This document shows positions 28,066-35,632 of a DNA stretch of 64,000 nt, piece by piece. The notes beneath the pieces are model-generated. The model did no database searches, was not told where the DNA came from, and saw only the letters and a list, made by a program, of their open reading frames with translations. Origin of the DNA: JAGTVG01 sp964543195. Lineage in GTDB: Bacteria > Bacteroidota > Bacteroidia > Cytophagales > Cyclobacteriaceae. Location of the stretch: NCBI GenBank assembly GCA_964543195.1, contig CAZIXF010000013.1, forward strand, positions 33,806 through 97,805, read 5' to 3'. How positions within the stretch are numbered: position 1 is the first letter of the stretch; the number at the start of each line of letters is the position of its first letter. The position numbers were made by a program, and so were the translations under genes.

Positions 28066-28160
28066 TGTTTTTCTTTTTCACAGCATTCAAAAAAATTTCT
28101 CCTTGTTGTCCGGAGATCACTCATTTAAAACAAGTTACGGGGAAAATGAATAAGATGCAA
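28066..28160 (+). repeat. dispersed repeat, degenerate copy C
   Basis: Starts at 'gtttgtttttctttttcaca', continues through 'ttcaaaaaaatttctcc' and 'gtccggagat', and ends 'aataagatgcaa'. It matches the last 95 bp of the better-preserved copies at 32396-32634 and 36111-36346, including the shared end AATAAGATGCAA. All three are in the same orientation. Confidence 0.6.
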
Positions 28161-28239
28161 ATTGAGAGTGTGATAGAAGCTGCAAGGTAATCAACATTAA
28201 ATCAATATTTTAATGAAAATATGGGTATACAGCCTGGCC

Positions 28240-28324
28240 CATATTTAATGCGGGGAGACCCGTACGTACAGTGGTGTAAGAGGCGCCCCTGCCGGTCTAA
28301 CGACTCACCGGCCGTCTACTCGAT
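28240..28324 (+). mobile_element. group II intron 3' end (domains V-VI), truncated
   Basis: 'ggggagacccgtacgtacag' and 'tggtgtaagaggcgc' match the domain V region of the complete intron at 30272-30788, and a domain VI hairpin (ccggtctaacgactcaccgg) leads into the 3' terminus CTACTCGAT. Everything 5' of domain V is lost. The end lies 14 bp from the stop codon of the MazF-type toxin. Confidence 0.75.
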
Positions 28325-28338
28325 TGTGGTGTCGAGCA

Positions 28339-28686
28339 TTATTCAAGATCCAGTACTATTTGAATATTATCTTTAACTATTTCAATCAAATCATCAGGCA
28401 ATATTCCTATCCTTTTGGTCAGTCTTTTATTGTCAATCGCTCGAATTTGGTCAATCATTATATCACAAGGCTGATGTAAATTTGCAGTTCCTTTTTTTAG
28501 ATGAACTCTCAAAATCTCAGAATCCTTTTTAACGTTGGTTGTAACCGGAAAAACAATTGTTGAAGGGTGAGGAATTTTATTGAGCAAATTTGTCTGAATG
28601 ACCAAAACTGGTCTGGTTTTGCCTGTTTCGGTTCCAATCTGCGGATTTAAATCCGCAATCCAGATTTCAAATTGTTTAATCGGCAT
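28339..28686 (-). CDS. MazF/PemK-family toxin
   Basis: 115 residues from the ATG at 28684-28686 ('MPIKQFEIWIADLNPQIGTE'); the first two codons of the longer frame are dispensable. The family marks are present: 'GTETGKTRPVLVIQTN' (about 17-32), 'STIVFPVTTN' and 'CDIMIDQIRAIDNKRL'. MazF/PemK proteins are ribosome-independent mRNA endoribonucleases. It overlaps the antitoxin gene by 11 bp. First module at the left edge of the cassette-like array; the intron tail at 28240-28324 ends 14 bp from its stop codon. Confidence 0.9.
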   Translation of the reverse strand: MPIKQFEIWIADLNPQIGTETGKTRPVLVIQTNLLNKIPHPSTIVFPVTTNVKKDSEILRVHLKKGTANLHQPCDIMIDQIRAIDNKRLTKRIGILPDDLIEIVKDNIQIVLDLE

Positions 28687-28906
28687 AATCAATCTCCTCG
28701 AAGTCTTTAAGTACAGACATTGAATCAGCCTTTACGATGCCAGATTCCTTCTTTAATTTTTTTTCAAGAATCTGTTTGCGTTGCATTTTATTATAATAAT
28801 CAATCGCCTCGTTAATATATCGGTTTCGCGGTTTTTTAATTCGAGCAAGTATTTTTTCAGTCTCGCCGAAAATCGAATCGTCTATCTTGAGTGATACAGT
28901 TTTCAT
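28676..28906 (-). CDS. antitoxin of the MazF-type module
   Basis: 76 residues. The N-terminus 'MKTVSLKIDDSIFGETEKIL' fits a ribbon-helix-helix beta-strand and first helix; 'KKPRNRYINEAIDYYNKMQR' is the second helix. The acidic C-terminus ('VLKDFEEIDYAD') is the usual toxin-wrapping tail. It precedes and overlaps the toxin gene and should neutralise it and repress the pair. Confidence 0.85.
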   Translation of the reverse strand: MKTVSLKIDDSIFGETEKILARIKKPRNRYINEAIDYYNKMQRKQILEKKLKKESGIVKADSMSVLKDFEEIDYAD

Positions 28907-29028
28907 GATATTTGTTTTTATATCACAAAGGTATATCTTTTTAGTATATCTTTCAAGTATGTTATATTTTTCTGGGTATCCGCATACTTATTTCTTGTTC
29001 ACTTTGGAGGAATGTCGCCCTGCATGCA

Positions 29029-29164
29029 CCACAACGTTTGGCCGTTAAGAACTGTGCTGCCTGAATTGAAATTTCGTATGTGTTTGTAAATTAAGTTACT
29101 AAACAGGATTTATGCTACCTTTACCAGCCAAATAAGGCATAGTTTTATAGCCGCTCGTTATGGG
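29029..29164. repeat. attC-like imperfect palindrome 1
   Basis: A roughly 135-bp imperfect palindrome lies upstream of the MazF-type module. Left arm caacgtttggccgttaag..aactgtgctgcct pairs with right arm aggcatagttttatagccgctcgttatgg with bulges; the outer ends are CACAAC and GTTATGG. An A/T-rich apical part of about 70 nt separates the arms. Size, bulged arms and AAC/GTT ends fit an integron attC, but the GTTATGG end departs from the GTTRRRY consensus. Confidence 0.5.
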
Positions 29165-29176
29165 GAGTTAGTGTGT

Positions 29177-29585
29177 CCTGTCGTTACTCTCGGGATGCAA
29201 TTTAATAATGTTCTTTGAATTTGAGTAACATAACTGTAATCGAGATGAGAGGGTATCGGATATTTTTTTTCGGTATGGTCTCTCGGTAAAGGCCTTACAG
29301 GAGGATTTATCAAACCACCATGAGGTGCTTCCTTTTCAAGAGGTTTGTACTGAGCGTCATGGAAACGGTAAAGGGGTCAGTTGTTCGACCGACTTTATCA
29401 GGTATAGACTACTGGAGACGAATGAGTAGCGATTAAACCATCGTAGAGGTGTCGTGAATAACTCTGTATAAGCTGAAAATACACCGAATGGTGCAGTTTT
29501 CATTACAGGATATTGCTCTACAGCTCGAACCCAAGATACGGGGCTGGATAAACTACAATAGGAAATTCCCCTTTACCTACTCGAC
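29177..29585 (+). mobile_element. collapsed group II intron relic with maturase fragment
   Basis: 29463-29569 encodes 'LYKLKIHRMVQFSLQDIALQ' and 'LEPKIRGWINYNRKF', a piece of the maturase X/thumb region seen at 32849-32953. It then jumps straight to the 3' terminus CTTTACCTACTCGAC, losing the rest of the maturase and domain V. The join is at GAAATTCC, an 8-bp direct repeat that in the longer copy occurs at 32946-32953 and 33198-33205. A GTGTGTCC at about 29177 may be the old 5' end. The 3' end touches the stop codon of the hydrolase remnant. Confidence 0.65.
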
Positions 29586-30120
29586 TTATTCTTCTATAAA
29601 TTCTTCCAATATGACATTCACTTTTTTTGGTTTTTCCATCATAAGAAAGTGATTTACACCGTTCATTTCTATGTATTTCAGATTAGTAAACTGCTTTCTC
29701 AATACATCTTCATTATCAGGCGGCAAATCAACAATTTTGGCATAAATCGCAATGGTTTGATTGTTAATTTGCTCCTTGTCCCAATACTTTTCGTCAATCA
29801 AACTTTTCATAGACTCAAACCCAATTCTTTCAGGCGTTTTAGGCATTGTTGATAATATATAATCACAGTATTAAGTGGTGTTTGTCTTTAAAGTAGTTAA
29901 ATTGATACTTCCAAGTGTTTAAATCACATCCCCAACCGTGAACGAATATTAAGGTTTTGTCACCTTGTCCGTATTCTTTGAAATGAATTTTTCGGGTTAA
30001 ATCATCAACCGAAATGTATTTAGAAGGTACAGCATCAAGTATCCTTTCACTTTTATCGCAGGATACGATAAAAAAAATCAGAAGGACTATTGTCGAAATT
30101 TTAAAAATGGTTTTATTCAT
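29586..30120 (-). pseudogene. alpha/beta hydrolase, internally deleted
   Basis: Two frames belong to one gene. 29863-30120 (ATG at 30118-30120) encodes a lipoprotein signal ('IVLLIFFIVSC') and the hydrolase start with oxyanion motif 'LIFVHGWGCDLNTW'. 29586-29846 encodes the C-terminal part with the catalytic His in 'GVNHFLMMEKPKK'. The nucleophile elbow (G-x-S-x-G) and cap, about 100 residues, are missing, and the two parts are separated by stops. The fold cannot be catalytic. It lies between attC-like palindrome 2 and a group II intron relic whose end coincides with the stop codon. Confidence 0.8.
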
Positions 30121-30156
30121 TCGGTTGTCTTTTTTAGTATGAAGCCCATCGGTCCT

Positions 30157-30271
30157 GGTATATGAAAAGTTGGGCATTTCGGAGCGATTACCTGTCCACC
30201 GATACCAAAACTTAAATGCGAGCTAAACAGTTTAATTTAGCACTGTCCGCCCAATTTTTTATATACCGTGT
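30157..30271. repeat. attC-like imperfect palindrome 2, joined to an intron
   Basis: Arms GGTATATGAAAAGTTGGGC (30157-30175) and GCCCAATTTTTTATATACC (30249-30267) pair at 17 of 19 positions, with about 73 nt between. The right side ends TATACCGTGT, the same text that precedes GTTAGC in palindrome 3 at 35611-35620. The interior 'tgtccaccgataccaaa' matches 'tatccaccgttaccgaa' in palindrome 3, so these are copies of one family. At 30272 a group II intron begins, so the core GTT of this site now lies beyond the intron. Confidence 0.65.
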
Positions 30272-30788
30272 GTGTGCCCGGCATGGGCAACGGTATCAAA
30301 GATACCGAAAATTTCCAGAGGGTGAAAGTCCCTTACAGGTGAGTTGGTGAAGTCTGTTAGTAAGTCGCAAGCTGGTTTGCCACGAGGCATTCAGTGAAGC
30401 CTGCCTGCCGGATGGGCAGGGAAGCGAAACTACAAAATCCGGTACTAACCCCGCAGCACGAGTGGGGCAGACTGAACAGGAACGGCATACGGAGGCCAAA
30501 AAGAGAGGGTAAGGCAGCACATCATGTCAAAGCCTGCAACCATCAATCTCTTTTGGGTAGATGCAGCAGGAATAGGATAAACCAGCAATTATGCAAGTTG
30601 ATAGTAAGAGATGAGCTGCAGGATAATCGACCATCATTGAATAGTTAGGTGGTAATACGGGGGGGGGAGGGAAGCGTAGATCTGAAGTTCAAACCTCAAA
30701 TTCAATGAACCGCCGTATACGAGACCCGTGCGTACGGTGGTGTGAGAGGCGCACTGGCGGCCAACTGGCCGTCAGCCGTCTACTCGAT
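30272..30788 (+). mobile_element. ORF-less group II intron
   Basis: About 517 bp. The 5' end GTGTGCCCGGC fits the GUGYG start. The 3' part has a domain V hairpin (arms ACCGCCGTA and TACGGTGGT around 30705-30741), a domain VI hairpin and the terminus CTACTCGAT. No reverse transcriptase lies in domain IV, so it could only move or splice with a maturase acting in trans. Removing it joins TATACCGTGT to TATGGGC, restoring a GTTATGGG core like that of palindrome 1. It runs opposite to the cassette genes. Confidence 0.8.
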
Positions 30789-30817
30789 TATGGGCTGGCT
30801 ATTTTATCTGCTTTTAA

Positions 30818-31222
30818 TTAAAATGTTTTTCTTATAATTTCTTCCAGTATTTCTTTAGTGAGCGGCTTTGTAATATAATCCGTAACAAAACTCCACGACT
30901 TCGCTCTTACAATATTAGAAGGATTTTCTGAGGTTGTAAGCATTATAATTATTCGATTACTTTGAACTTCCTTATCCAAAAGATTGTATTGCTCAAGAAA
31001 ATCCCAACCATTCATTCCAGGCATGTTGATATCTAAAAAAATCAGGTCTGGATGCTGATTTTCTTTACCCTGTTTTGATTTTATATACTCCAAAGCTTCG
31101 CTTCCTGATTTCTTGGCGACAACAACAGTTGATGAATTGGCTTTTTTAATTTCTCTTTCATGAAAAAAATTGTCATTTTCATCGTCATCAACCAGCATGA
31201 TGCAACTTAATTCTTTGCTCAT
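30818..31222 (-). CDS. single-domain response regulator (Rcp1/CheY-like)
   Basis: 134 residues, receiver domain only. The acidic pocket is 'MLVDDDENDNFFHE' (about 9-22), the phospho-acceptor Asp lies in 'LIFLDINMPGMNGW' (about 60-73) and the conserved Lys in 'ITKPLT' near 120. No output domain. The ATG overlaps the stop of the histidine kinase gene by 4 bp (ATGA), so the pair is translationally coupled and should be a cognate two-component system. The ORF-less intron ends 30 bp downstream of its stop. Confidence 0.92.
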   Translation of the reverse strand: MSKELSCIMLVDDDENDNFFHEREIKKANSSTVVVAKKSGSEALEYIKSKQGKENQHPDLIFLDINMPGMNGWDFLEQYNLLDKEVQSNRIIIMLTTSENPSNIVRAKSWSFVTDYITKPLTKEILEEIIRKTF

Positions 31223-32283
31223 AATATTAAGTTTTTTAAGGTAAAGTAAAATGTAGTCTTCTGATTGGGAGTTGATTCAACCCAAATTTCTCCTTGATGC
31301 AATTGAACTATTTTCTTACAATTGGCAAGCCCAATACCAGTTCCTTCATACTCCTCATTCGAATGTAAACGCTGAAAGACATCAAATATCCTCTCAAAAT
31401 AAACTGGCGCAATCCCTATTCCATTGTCACTTATTGAAAATTTCCATGAGTTATTTATTGCTTCTGCCCGAATTTGAATTTTAGGCTGATTACCTTTTTT
31501 CTGGAATTTAATTGCATTAGTAATAAGATTTTGAAACAACACATGCATTTCAATTTCATATAAGTTTAGCTTAGGCATTTCATCGACTTCAATAATTGCA
31601 TCTGATGCCTTTATCATATTATCAAGGTCGGAAATTACTTCTTCAATTAGTTTTTTACAATCAACATATACCGGACTACTATTACGACCCAATCGCGAAT
31701 AGTTCAAAAGAGATTTGATAAGTATTCTCATTCTTTCTGTGGCATTCCTTACTGAACAAAGATATTTGCGTGCTGTTTCATCAAGGCATCCAGAATAATC
31801 TTCCTCAATTACCTTCATATAATTGGTAACTGTACGGAGCGGTTCCTGCAAATCATGGGAAGCTAAATAAGAAAACTGCTCAAGCTCTTTGTTGGCAATC
31901 ATTAATTCTGCTGCACGCTTTGCTTTTTCTTCGTTTTGAAACGAAAGTTCTTTGTTGGCAATCACTAATTCTGCTGCACGCTTTGCTTTTTCTTCGTTTT
32001 GAAAGACCAATTCAATATTGGCGATAACTAACTCGGCTGCACGCTTTGATTTTTTTCCGCTTTGAAACTCAAGTTCTAAATTAGCATTGATTAATTCGGC
32101 TGCACGTTTCTTTTTTTCTTTATTTTGAAGAGCAATTTCTTGAAGAGCAATGGTTAATTCTTGCTCAAGTTGAATGCGCTTATTGGTGTCAATATCTTTT
32201 AATGCATTTAAGTAATGATATTCAGATTTTAATTGAGTTAACTCTTGTTTGAGTAATTCTTTAGTTTTATATTGCTTATTCAT
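31219..32283 (-). CDS. soluble histidine kinase with coiled-coil repeats
   Basis: 354 residues with no membrane segment and no PAS, GAF or HAMP sensor. The N-terminal half is a coiled coil made of four 21-residue repeats of the type 'FQNEEKAKRAAELVIANKEL' (about 50-135). A HisKA domain follows ('YLASHDLQEPLRTV', phospho-acceptor His near 141), then HATPase_c with N box 'LITNAIKFQKKG', 'DNGIGIAPVYFERIF' and 'GTGIGLANCKKIV'. The repeats resemble linkers of bacteriophytochrome-type kinases, but no photosensor is present. Signal input must come from a partner or through the coiled coil. Confidence 0.9.
   Translation of the reverse strand: MNKQYKTKELLKQELTQLKSEYHYLNALKDIDTNKRIQLEQELTIALQEIALQNKEKKKRAAELINANLELEFQSGKKSKRAAELVIANIELVFQNEEKAKRAAELVIANKELSFQNEEKAKRAAELMIANKELEQFSYLASHDLQEPLRTVTNYMKVIEEDYSGCLDETARKYLCSVRNATERMRILIKSLLNYSRLGRNSSPVYVDCKKLIEEVISDLDNMIKASDAIIEVDEMPKLNLYEIEMHVLFQNLITNAIKFQKKGNQPKIQIRAEAINNSWKFSISDNGIGIAPVYFERIFDVFQRLHSNEEYEGTGIGLANCKKIVQLHQGEIWVESTPNQKTTFYFTLKNLIL
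31881..32132. repeat. four tandem 63-bp repeats inside the kinase gene
   Basis: Four 63-bp units encode the 21-residue coiled-coil repeats. The two leftmost units share the identical stretch taattctgctgcacgctttg and its continuation through cgttttgaaa, so recent duplication or gene conversion is likely. The number of units may vary by slippage without breaking the frame. Confidence 0.85.
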
Positions 32284-32395
32284 AATAATGACATTTTAAA
32301 ATGGAGAATACATACATGTTATTTTTGTTTTCTTTGTTTTCAAATCATAAAGTAAATTATCTCCGGAGTTGCGTTTTTTTTAGCTTGCCTGTAAA

Positions 32396-32634
32396 GTATC
32401 TCTTTAATTCGTAACAATCTATATTTCACTTATAATTGTTGATAATTGATTATATTCATTCATTACCGGCGTGTATGATCATTAACTGTTTTACATCCAA
32501 TTCAATACCTATTATACAATCAATATGCGGTTCCGGAAATGAGGCCTCTTTTTCACAGCGTTCAAAAAAATTCTCCTCATAGCCCGGAGATTGCTTTCTA
32601 TCAACAAGTTAAGTGAAATATCAATAAGATGCAA
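32396..32634 (+). repeat. dispersed repeat, copy A
   Basis: About 239 bp, matching 36111-36346 almost throughout: both share 'tatatttcacttataattgt', 'tgataattgattatattcat' and 'ctcctcatagcccggagatt', and end AATAAGATGCAA. A small divergent part lies near 32490-32560. At 32635 it joins directly to the truncated group II intron maturase. Not coding in any frame I recognise. Confidence 0.8.
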
Positions 32635-33132
32635 CGGTGTAAACTGGAAATCAAGCAGGAAAAGTCGAATATTGTCTACTGCAAGCGCAACCAGAAGAAC
32701 CACCCTCCATTCAAACCCAAATATGTCCAGTTTGACTTTTTGGGTTTTACCTTTAAGCCACGATGGATAAAGGAGAAGGGGAGAAAGCCCCATCTTGGGT
32801 TTACTCCGGCCATCAGTAACAAAAGGCGAAAGCGTATAGGACAGACCCTGTATAAGCTGAAAATTCACCGCATGGTGCAATTTACATTGCAGGACATTGC
32901 CATACAGCTTGAACCCAAGGTACGGGGCTGGATAAACTACTTTGGGAAATTCCGGTTTTCCGAAATGCGCAAAGTTTTCAGGGTTCTCAACTACCGTCTT
33001 ATGATGTGGGTAAGGAACAAGTACCGAAGGTTCGGGAAGAAAATCAAGACACATGCCTTTAAATGGCTGTGTAATGTTGCCAGGCAATTTCCAAATTTGT
33101 TTTTGCATTGGCAATATGGCTTTCGTCCGTAG
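32629..33132 (+). pseudogene. group II intron reverse transcriptase/maturase, C-terminal fragment
   Basis: 167 codons covering the end of the reverse transcriptase palm ('KLEIKQEKSNIVYCKRNQ') and the maturase X domain ('FDFLGFTFKPRWIKEKG', 'PKVRGWINYFGKF'). The catalytic YADD box and all N-terminal blocks are gone; a full protein would be about 400-450 residues. The ATG is provided by the end of the dispersed repeat and is not a native start. Confidence 0.88.
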
Positions 33133-33222
33133 CGACTTGGATGGGAAGAGCCGTATGACGGGAGACTGTCACGTATGGTTGTGAGAGGTTTAGGGGTGAA
33201 ATTCCTCTTTACCTACTCGACT
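32635..33222 (+). mobile_element. 3' half of a group II intron
   Basis: After the maturase fragment comes a textbook 34-nt domain V at 33148-33181 (GAGCCGTATGACGGGAGACT...ATGGTTG), then a domain VI hairpin (ggtttaggggtgaaattcct) and the terminus CTACTCGAC. This intron differs from the ORF-less one at 30272 in domains V and VI but shares the TACTCGA end. Its 3' end abuts the stop codon of the ParE toxin (33223). The 5' half is replaced by dispersed repeat A. Confidence 0.85.
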
Positions 33223-33522
33223 CTATCTGGTCAATCTATTTTTCAGATCCATTCTTTCGTGTAATATTCTAATAACTTCAATTTCATCATCAGAAATCAA
33301 ATGATAGAATATGATGTGCTTTCCAGTTTTCAGTCCTAGTAGATTTCGGCTTATGTCAATATATTCTTTTCCTAGGTCTGGGTATTCTCCAATTTCTTTG
33401 CAGGCAAACTTTAATGTTGCGTAATATTTATCAGCTTGATTTTCTGACCACTTTTCTAAAGTGTAATCCCAAATATCATTTAAATCGACAATGGCTTCCT
33501 GTCTGAATATAACTTTAGCCAT
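33223..33522 (-). CDS. parE: RelE/ParE-family toxin
   Basis: 99 residues. 'MAKVIFRQEAIVDLNDIWDY' is the N-terminal strand-helix, 'ENQADKYYATLKFACKEIGE' the second helix, and 'DLGKEYIDISRNLLGLKTGK' with 'HIIFYHLISDDEIEVIRILH' the closing strands and ParE C-terminus. ParE toxins poison gyrase. It overlaps its antitoxin gene by 8 bp. The intron 3' half ends immediately beside its stop codon. Confidence 0.9.
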   Translation of the reverse strand: MAKVIFRQEAIVDLNDIWDYTLEKWSENQADKYYATLKFACKEIGEYPDLGKEYIDISRNLLGLKTGKHIIFYHLISDDEIEVIRILHERMDLKNRLTR

Positions 33523-33766
33523 TCTTCCTTTTTTCTGCTTTTAATTTTTTTAAGTTCTCGTCAAAGTCAAAATCTTCAACTCGCGGACTATTTAACCCTT
33601 CCTGGATAGCATTTCTTAATGCAATTGCTTTGCTTTCTTCATTTTCCAAAAGTCTTAGTCCAGCTCTAACCACTTCACTTACGTTTTTATATCGTCCAGC
33701 AGAAACCTGGCTACTTACGAATTGGTCGAAATAATTTCCAAGTGATATTGATGTATTTTTGCTCAT
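33515..33766 (-). CDS. parD: ParD-family antitoxin
   Basis: 83 residues. 'SISLGNYFDQFVSSQVSAGR' and 'YKNVSEVVRAGLRLLENEES' form the ribbon-helix-helix typical of ParD (strand, helix, GRYxxxSEVVRxxLRLLE). The acidic middle 'SPRVEDFDFDENLKKL' wraps the toxin. Precedes and overlaps parE. Confidence 0.92.
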   Translation of the reverse strand: MSKNTSISLGNYFDQFVSSQVSAGRYKNVSEVVRAGLRLLENEESKAIALRNAIQEGLNSPRVEDFDFDENLKKLKAEKRKNG

Positions 33767-33831
33767 AATTCAAATTTTTACCCAAATGTACCAAAAATTG
33801 GTACTTATTCCAAATTACACTCAACGGGAGT

Positions 33832-35498
33832 CAGTCTAAAAACTTCCTGTTAGCTTTTTTTTGTTAAATATACATTCATATCCAAAAGAATGGGTAGGGT
33901 TTGCCGGAAAACCGGTTTTTGAAATAATAATATGGCAATACATCATAAACTGTTTAAGAAGCCGCCTAAATAACATTTTGCATTGAAAAATGTAAGGCCT
34001 GAGCATCCTTAGATACTTTTTCAGGCGTTTATGATCTATCAGGTTAAATATCCTTTTCAGATTATACACCGTGAAGATCAATCCTATGTCTGCCGAAGCC
34101 TTGTCAACCCCTCTTTTGGTCAAAATATAACCATAATCCCACTGTCTTTTGATGGTGCCAAAGGGGTGTTCCACAATGGCCTGTCTTCGCCTGTATTTTG
34201 CCTTATCCCTCTCAACCCTTTCATGGTTTTGTTTCAATAGTGGAGTATACTCACTTCGCTGTACGATTTTACCGTTTCGTGACCGGGTACAGGAAATTCT
34301 TGCAGGACAATTCTTACAAGCCCTGGTCTTATATTGTCTGAATTTATAATTATTGCCACGGTACCAGCTACTGTTGGTTGTTAACGTATGACCCTGCGGA
34401 CAGGTATAGGAATCTTCTTTTTTGTCATAACGGAAATTTTCTAAAGCTGGATCCGGGGACTGAGAAGACCTTGAAATACCGGGAATGGCAACCATTACTT
34501 TCACACCGATTTGAGCAGCCAGGCCAAATTCACTGCCCGTGTGATACCCTTTGTCGTAGAGTGCGGTAAAGCTATTGGTTCCCAGAATGGATTTGGTTCG
34601 TTGCAACATATTACCCATCGCTTTGGAATCATTGTTGCTGGTTACTATGTAATCAATAGGGATACAGTTTTTCGCATCGACAGTGACCTGTACATTGTAG
34701 GCTACCTCTGTGAAGTTATTGCGCACGATCATCTGGCGGCTATCGGGATCGGTGGTGGATATTTGTTCCTGTCCGGTCTGAGCGAGTTTTTCCCTCAGAG
34801 ATTCATACTTTGCCTTTCGATGCTGTTGTTTGGCTATTTCGGCCGATAATTAGGATTGTTTTTCCGTATCCTCATCCGCCTGATCCAATTCTGACTGGTA
34901 CTGAGCCAGCTTCTCTTCGATATAGGCAAGGTGTCTTTCTGTTTTTTTCTCGTTGAAATTGTTCTTTTTACTGTTCTGGGCCCGGAACTTGGTGCTGTCT
35001 CCCGCAAGGAGTTTGCCGCCGATCAGTTCAAAGTGCCTGGCCATCTGTACGGTAGCCCGGAATACCTTCTTTATGGCGAGTGGATTGTCCCGGCGAAAAT
35101 TAGAAATGGTATTGTGGTCGGGGACTAATCCTTTGAGCAGCCAGATGAGCTCAATGTTGCGCCTGCATTCTTTTTCCAAAGACCTGGAAGAGCGAATCCT
35201 GTTGAGATAGCCGTAAATGAAAAGCCTGAGCAGGTCACCGGGATGACAAGCCGGACGACCATTGTCGATATAGTCCATATCGAATCCATAGGATTTAAGA
35301 TCCAACGAATCGACAAACAGATCTATCAATCGAACCTCATTATCGGCATCAAGGGAATCATCCAAGCAGGTAGGGAAAAGGGCAAGCTGTTTTCTGTCTT
35401 TTCCTTTTATGAATTTCATGATAGAAGTTACGAAAAACAGGCCGTATTACCATGCTTTTGGAAGATTATTAAAAAAAGGAAATTAGGTTTTTAGACAG
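33832..35498 (-). mobile_element. IS1182-family insertion sequence
   Basis: About 1.67 kb. Terminal inverted repeats are cagtctaaaaac at 33832-33843 and the complement of gtttttagacag at 35487-35498 (11 of 12 match). One transposase gene fills the element. No target duplication was found. The right end is 12 bp from attC-like palindrome 3; on the left flank, the minus strand reads CCGTTGAGT, containing GTTGAGT, which fits the GTTRRRY core. The element may therefore split one attC. Confidence 0.8.
33836..35419 (-). pseudogene. IS1182-family transposase with one in-frame stop
   Basis: A 528-codon frame from ATG 35417-35419 to 33836, interrupted only by TAA at 34850-34852 (codon 190). Both sides stay in frame; the sequence after the stop continues 'LSAEIAKQQHRKAKYESLRE' into the second half. 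N-terminal DNA-binding part 'MKFIKGKDRKQLALFP', then 'LLAGDSTKFRAQNSKKN' (first Asp), 'TALYDKGYHTGSEFG' (second Asp) and 'VEHPFGTIKRQWDYGY' (Glu region). All DDE landmarks remain, so the damage is recent, or the stop is read through. Confidence 0.85.
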
Positions 35499-35505
35499 TC
35501 TGACG

Positions 35506-35632
35506 TTTTACGGTATGGCAAGTAAAGGATTGCGGACTGCGTTTGTATCCACCGTTACCGAAGATGAAGCGGGAGACAAAGTTTCGAAAATCACTGAAAC
35601 CCTTATTTGCTATACCGTGTGTTAGCGAGCGT
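35506..35632. repeat. attC-like imperfect palindrome 3
   Basis: Arms ACGGTATGGCAAGTAAAGG (35510-35528) and CCCTTATTTGCTATACCGT (35600-35618) pair at 16 of 19 positions with about 70 nt between. The outer right side reads GTGTGTTAGCGAGC, with GTTAGC as the core-like box, next to the stop codon of the DUF2442 gene (35632). Placement directly behind the gene's 3' end, length of about 125 bp and one extrahelical-type bulge pattern fit an attC site whose cassette gene runs leftward. Confidence 0.65.

Noticed and set aside
31881..32132. CRISPR or intergenic minisatellite
   Set aside because: The 63-bp units are in frame and encode regular coiled-coil heptads within a kinase gene.
32512..33114. 200-codon minus-strand frame opposite the maturase fragment
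   Set aside because: The plus strand encodes a clear maturase X domain; this is its shadow.
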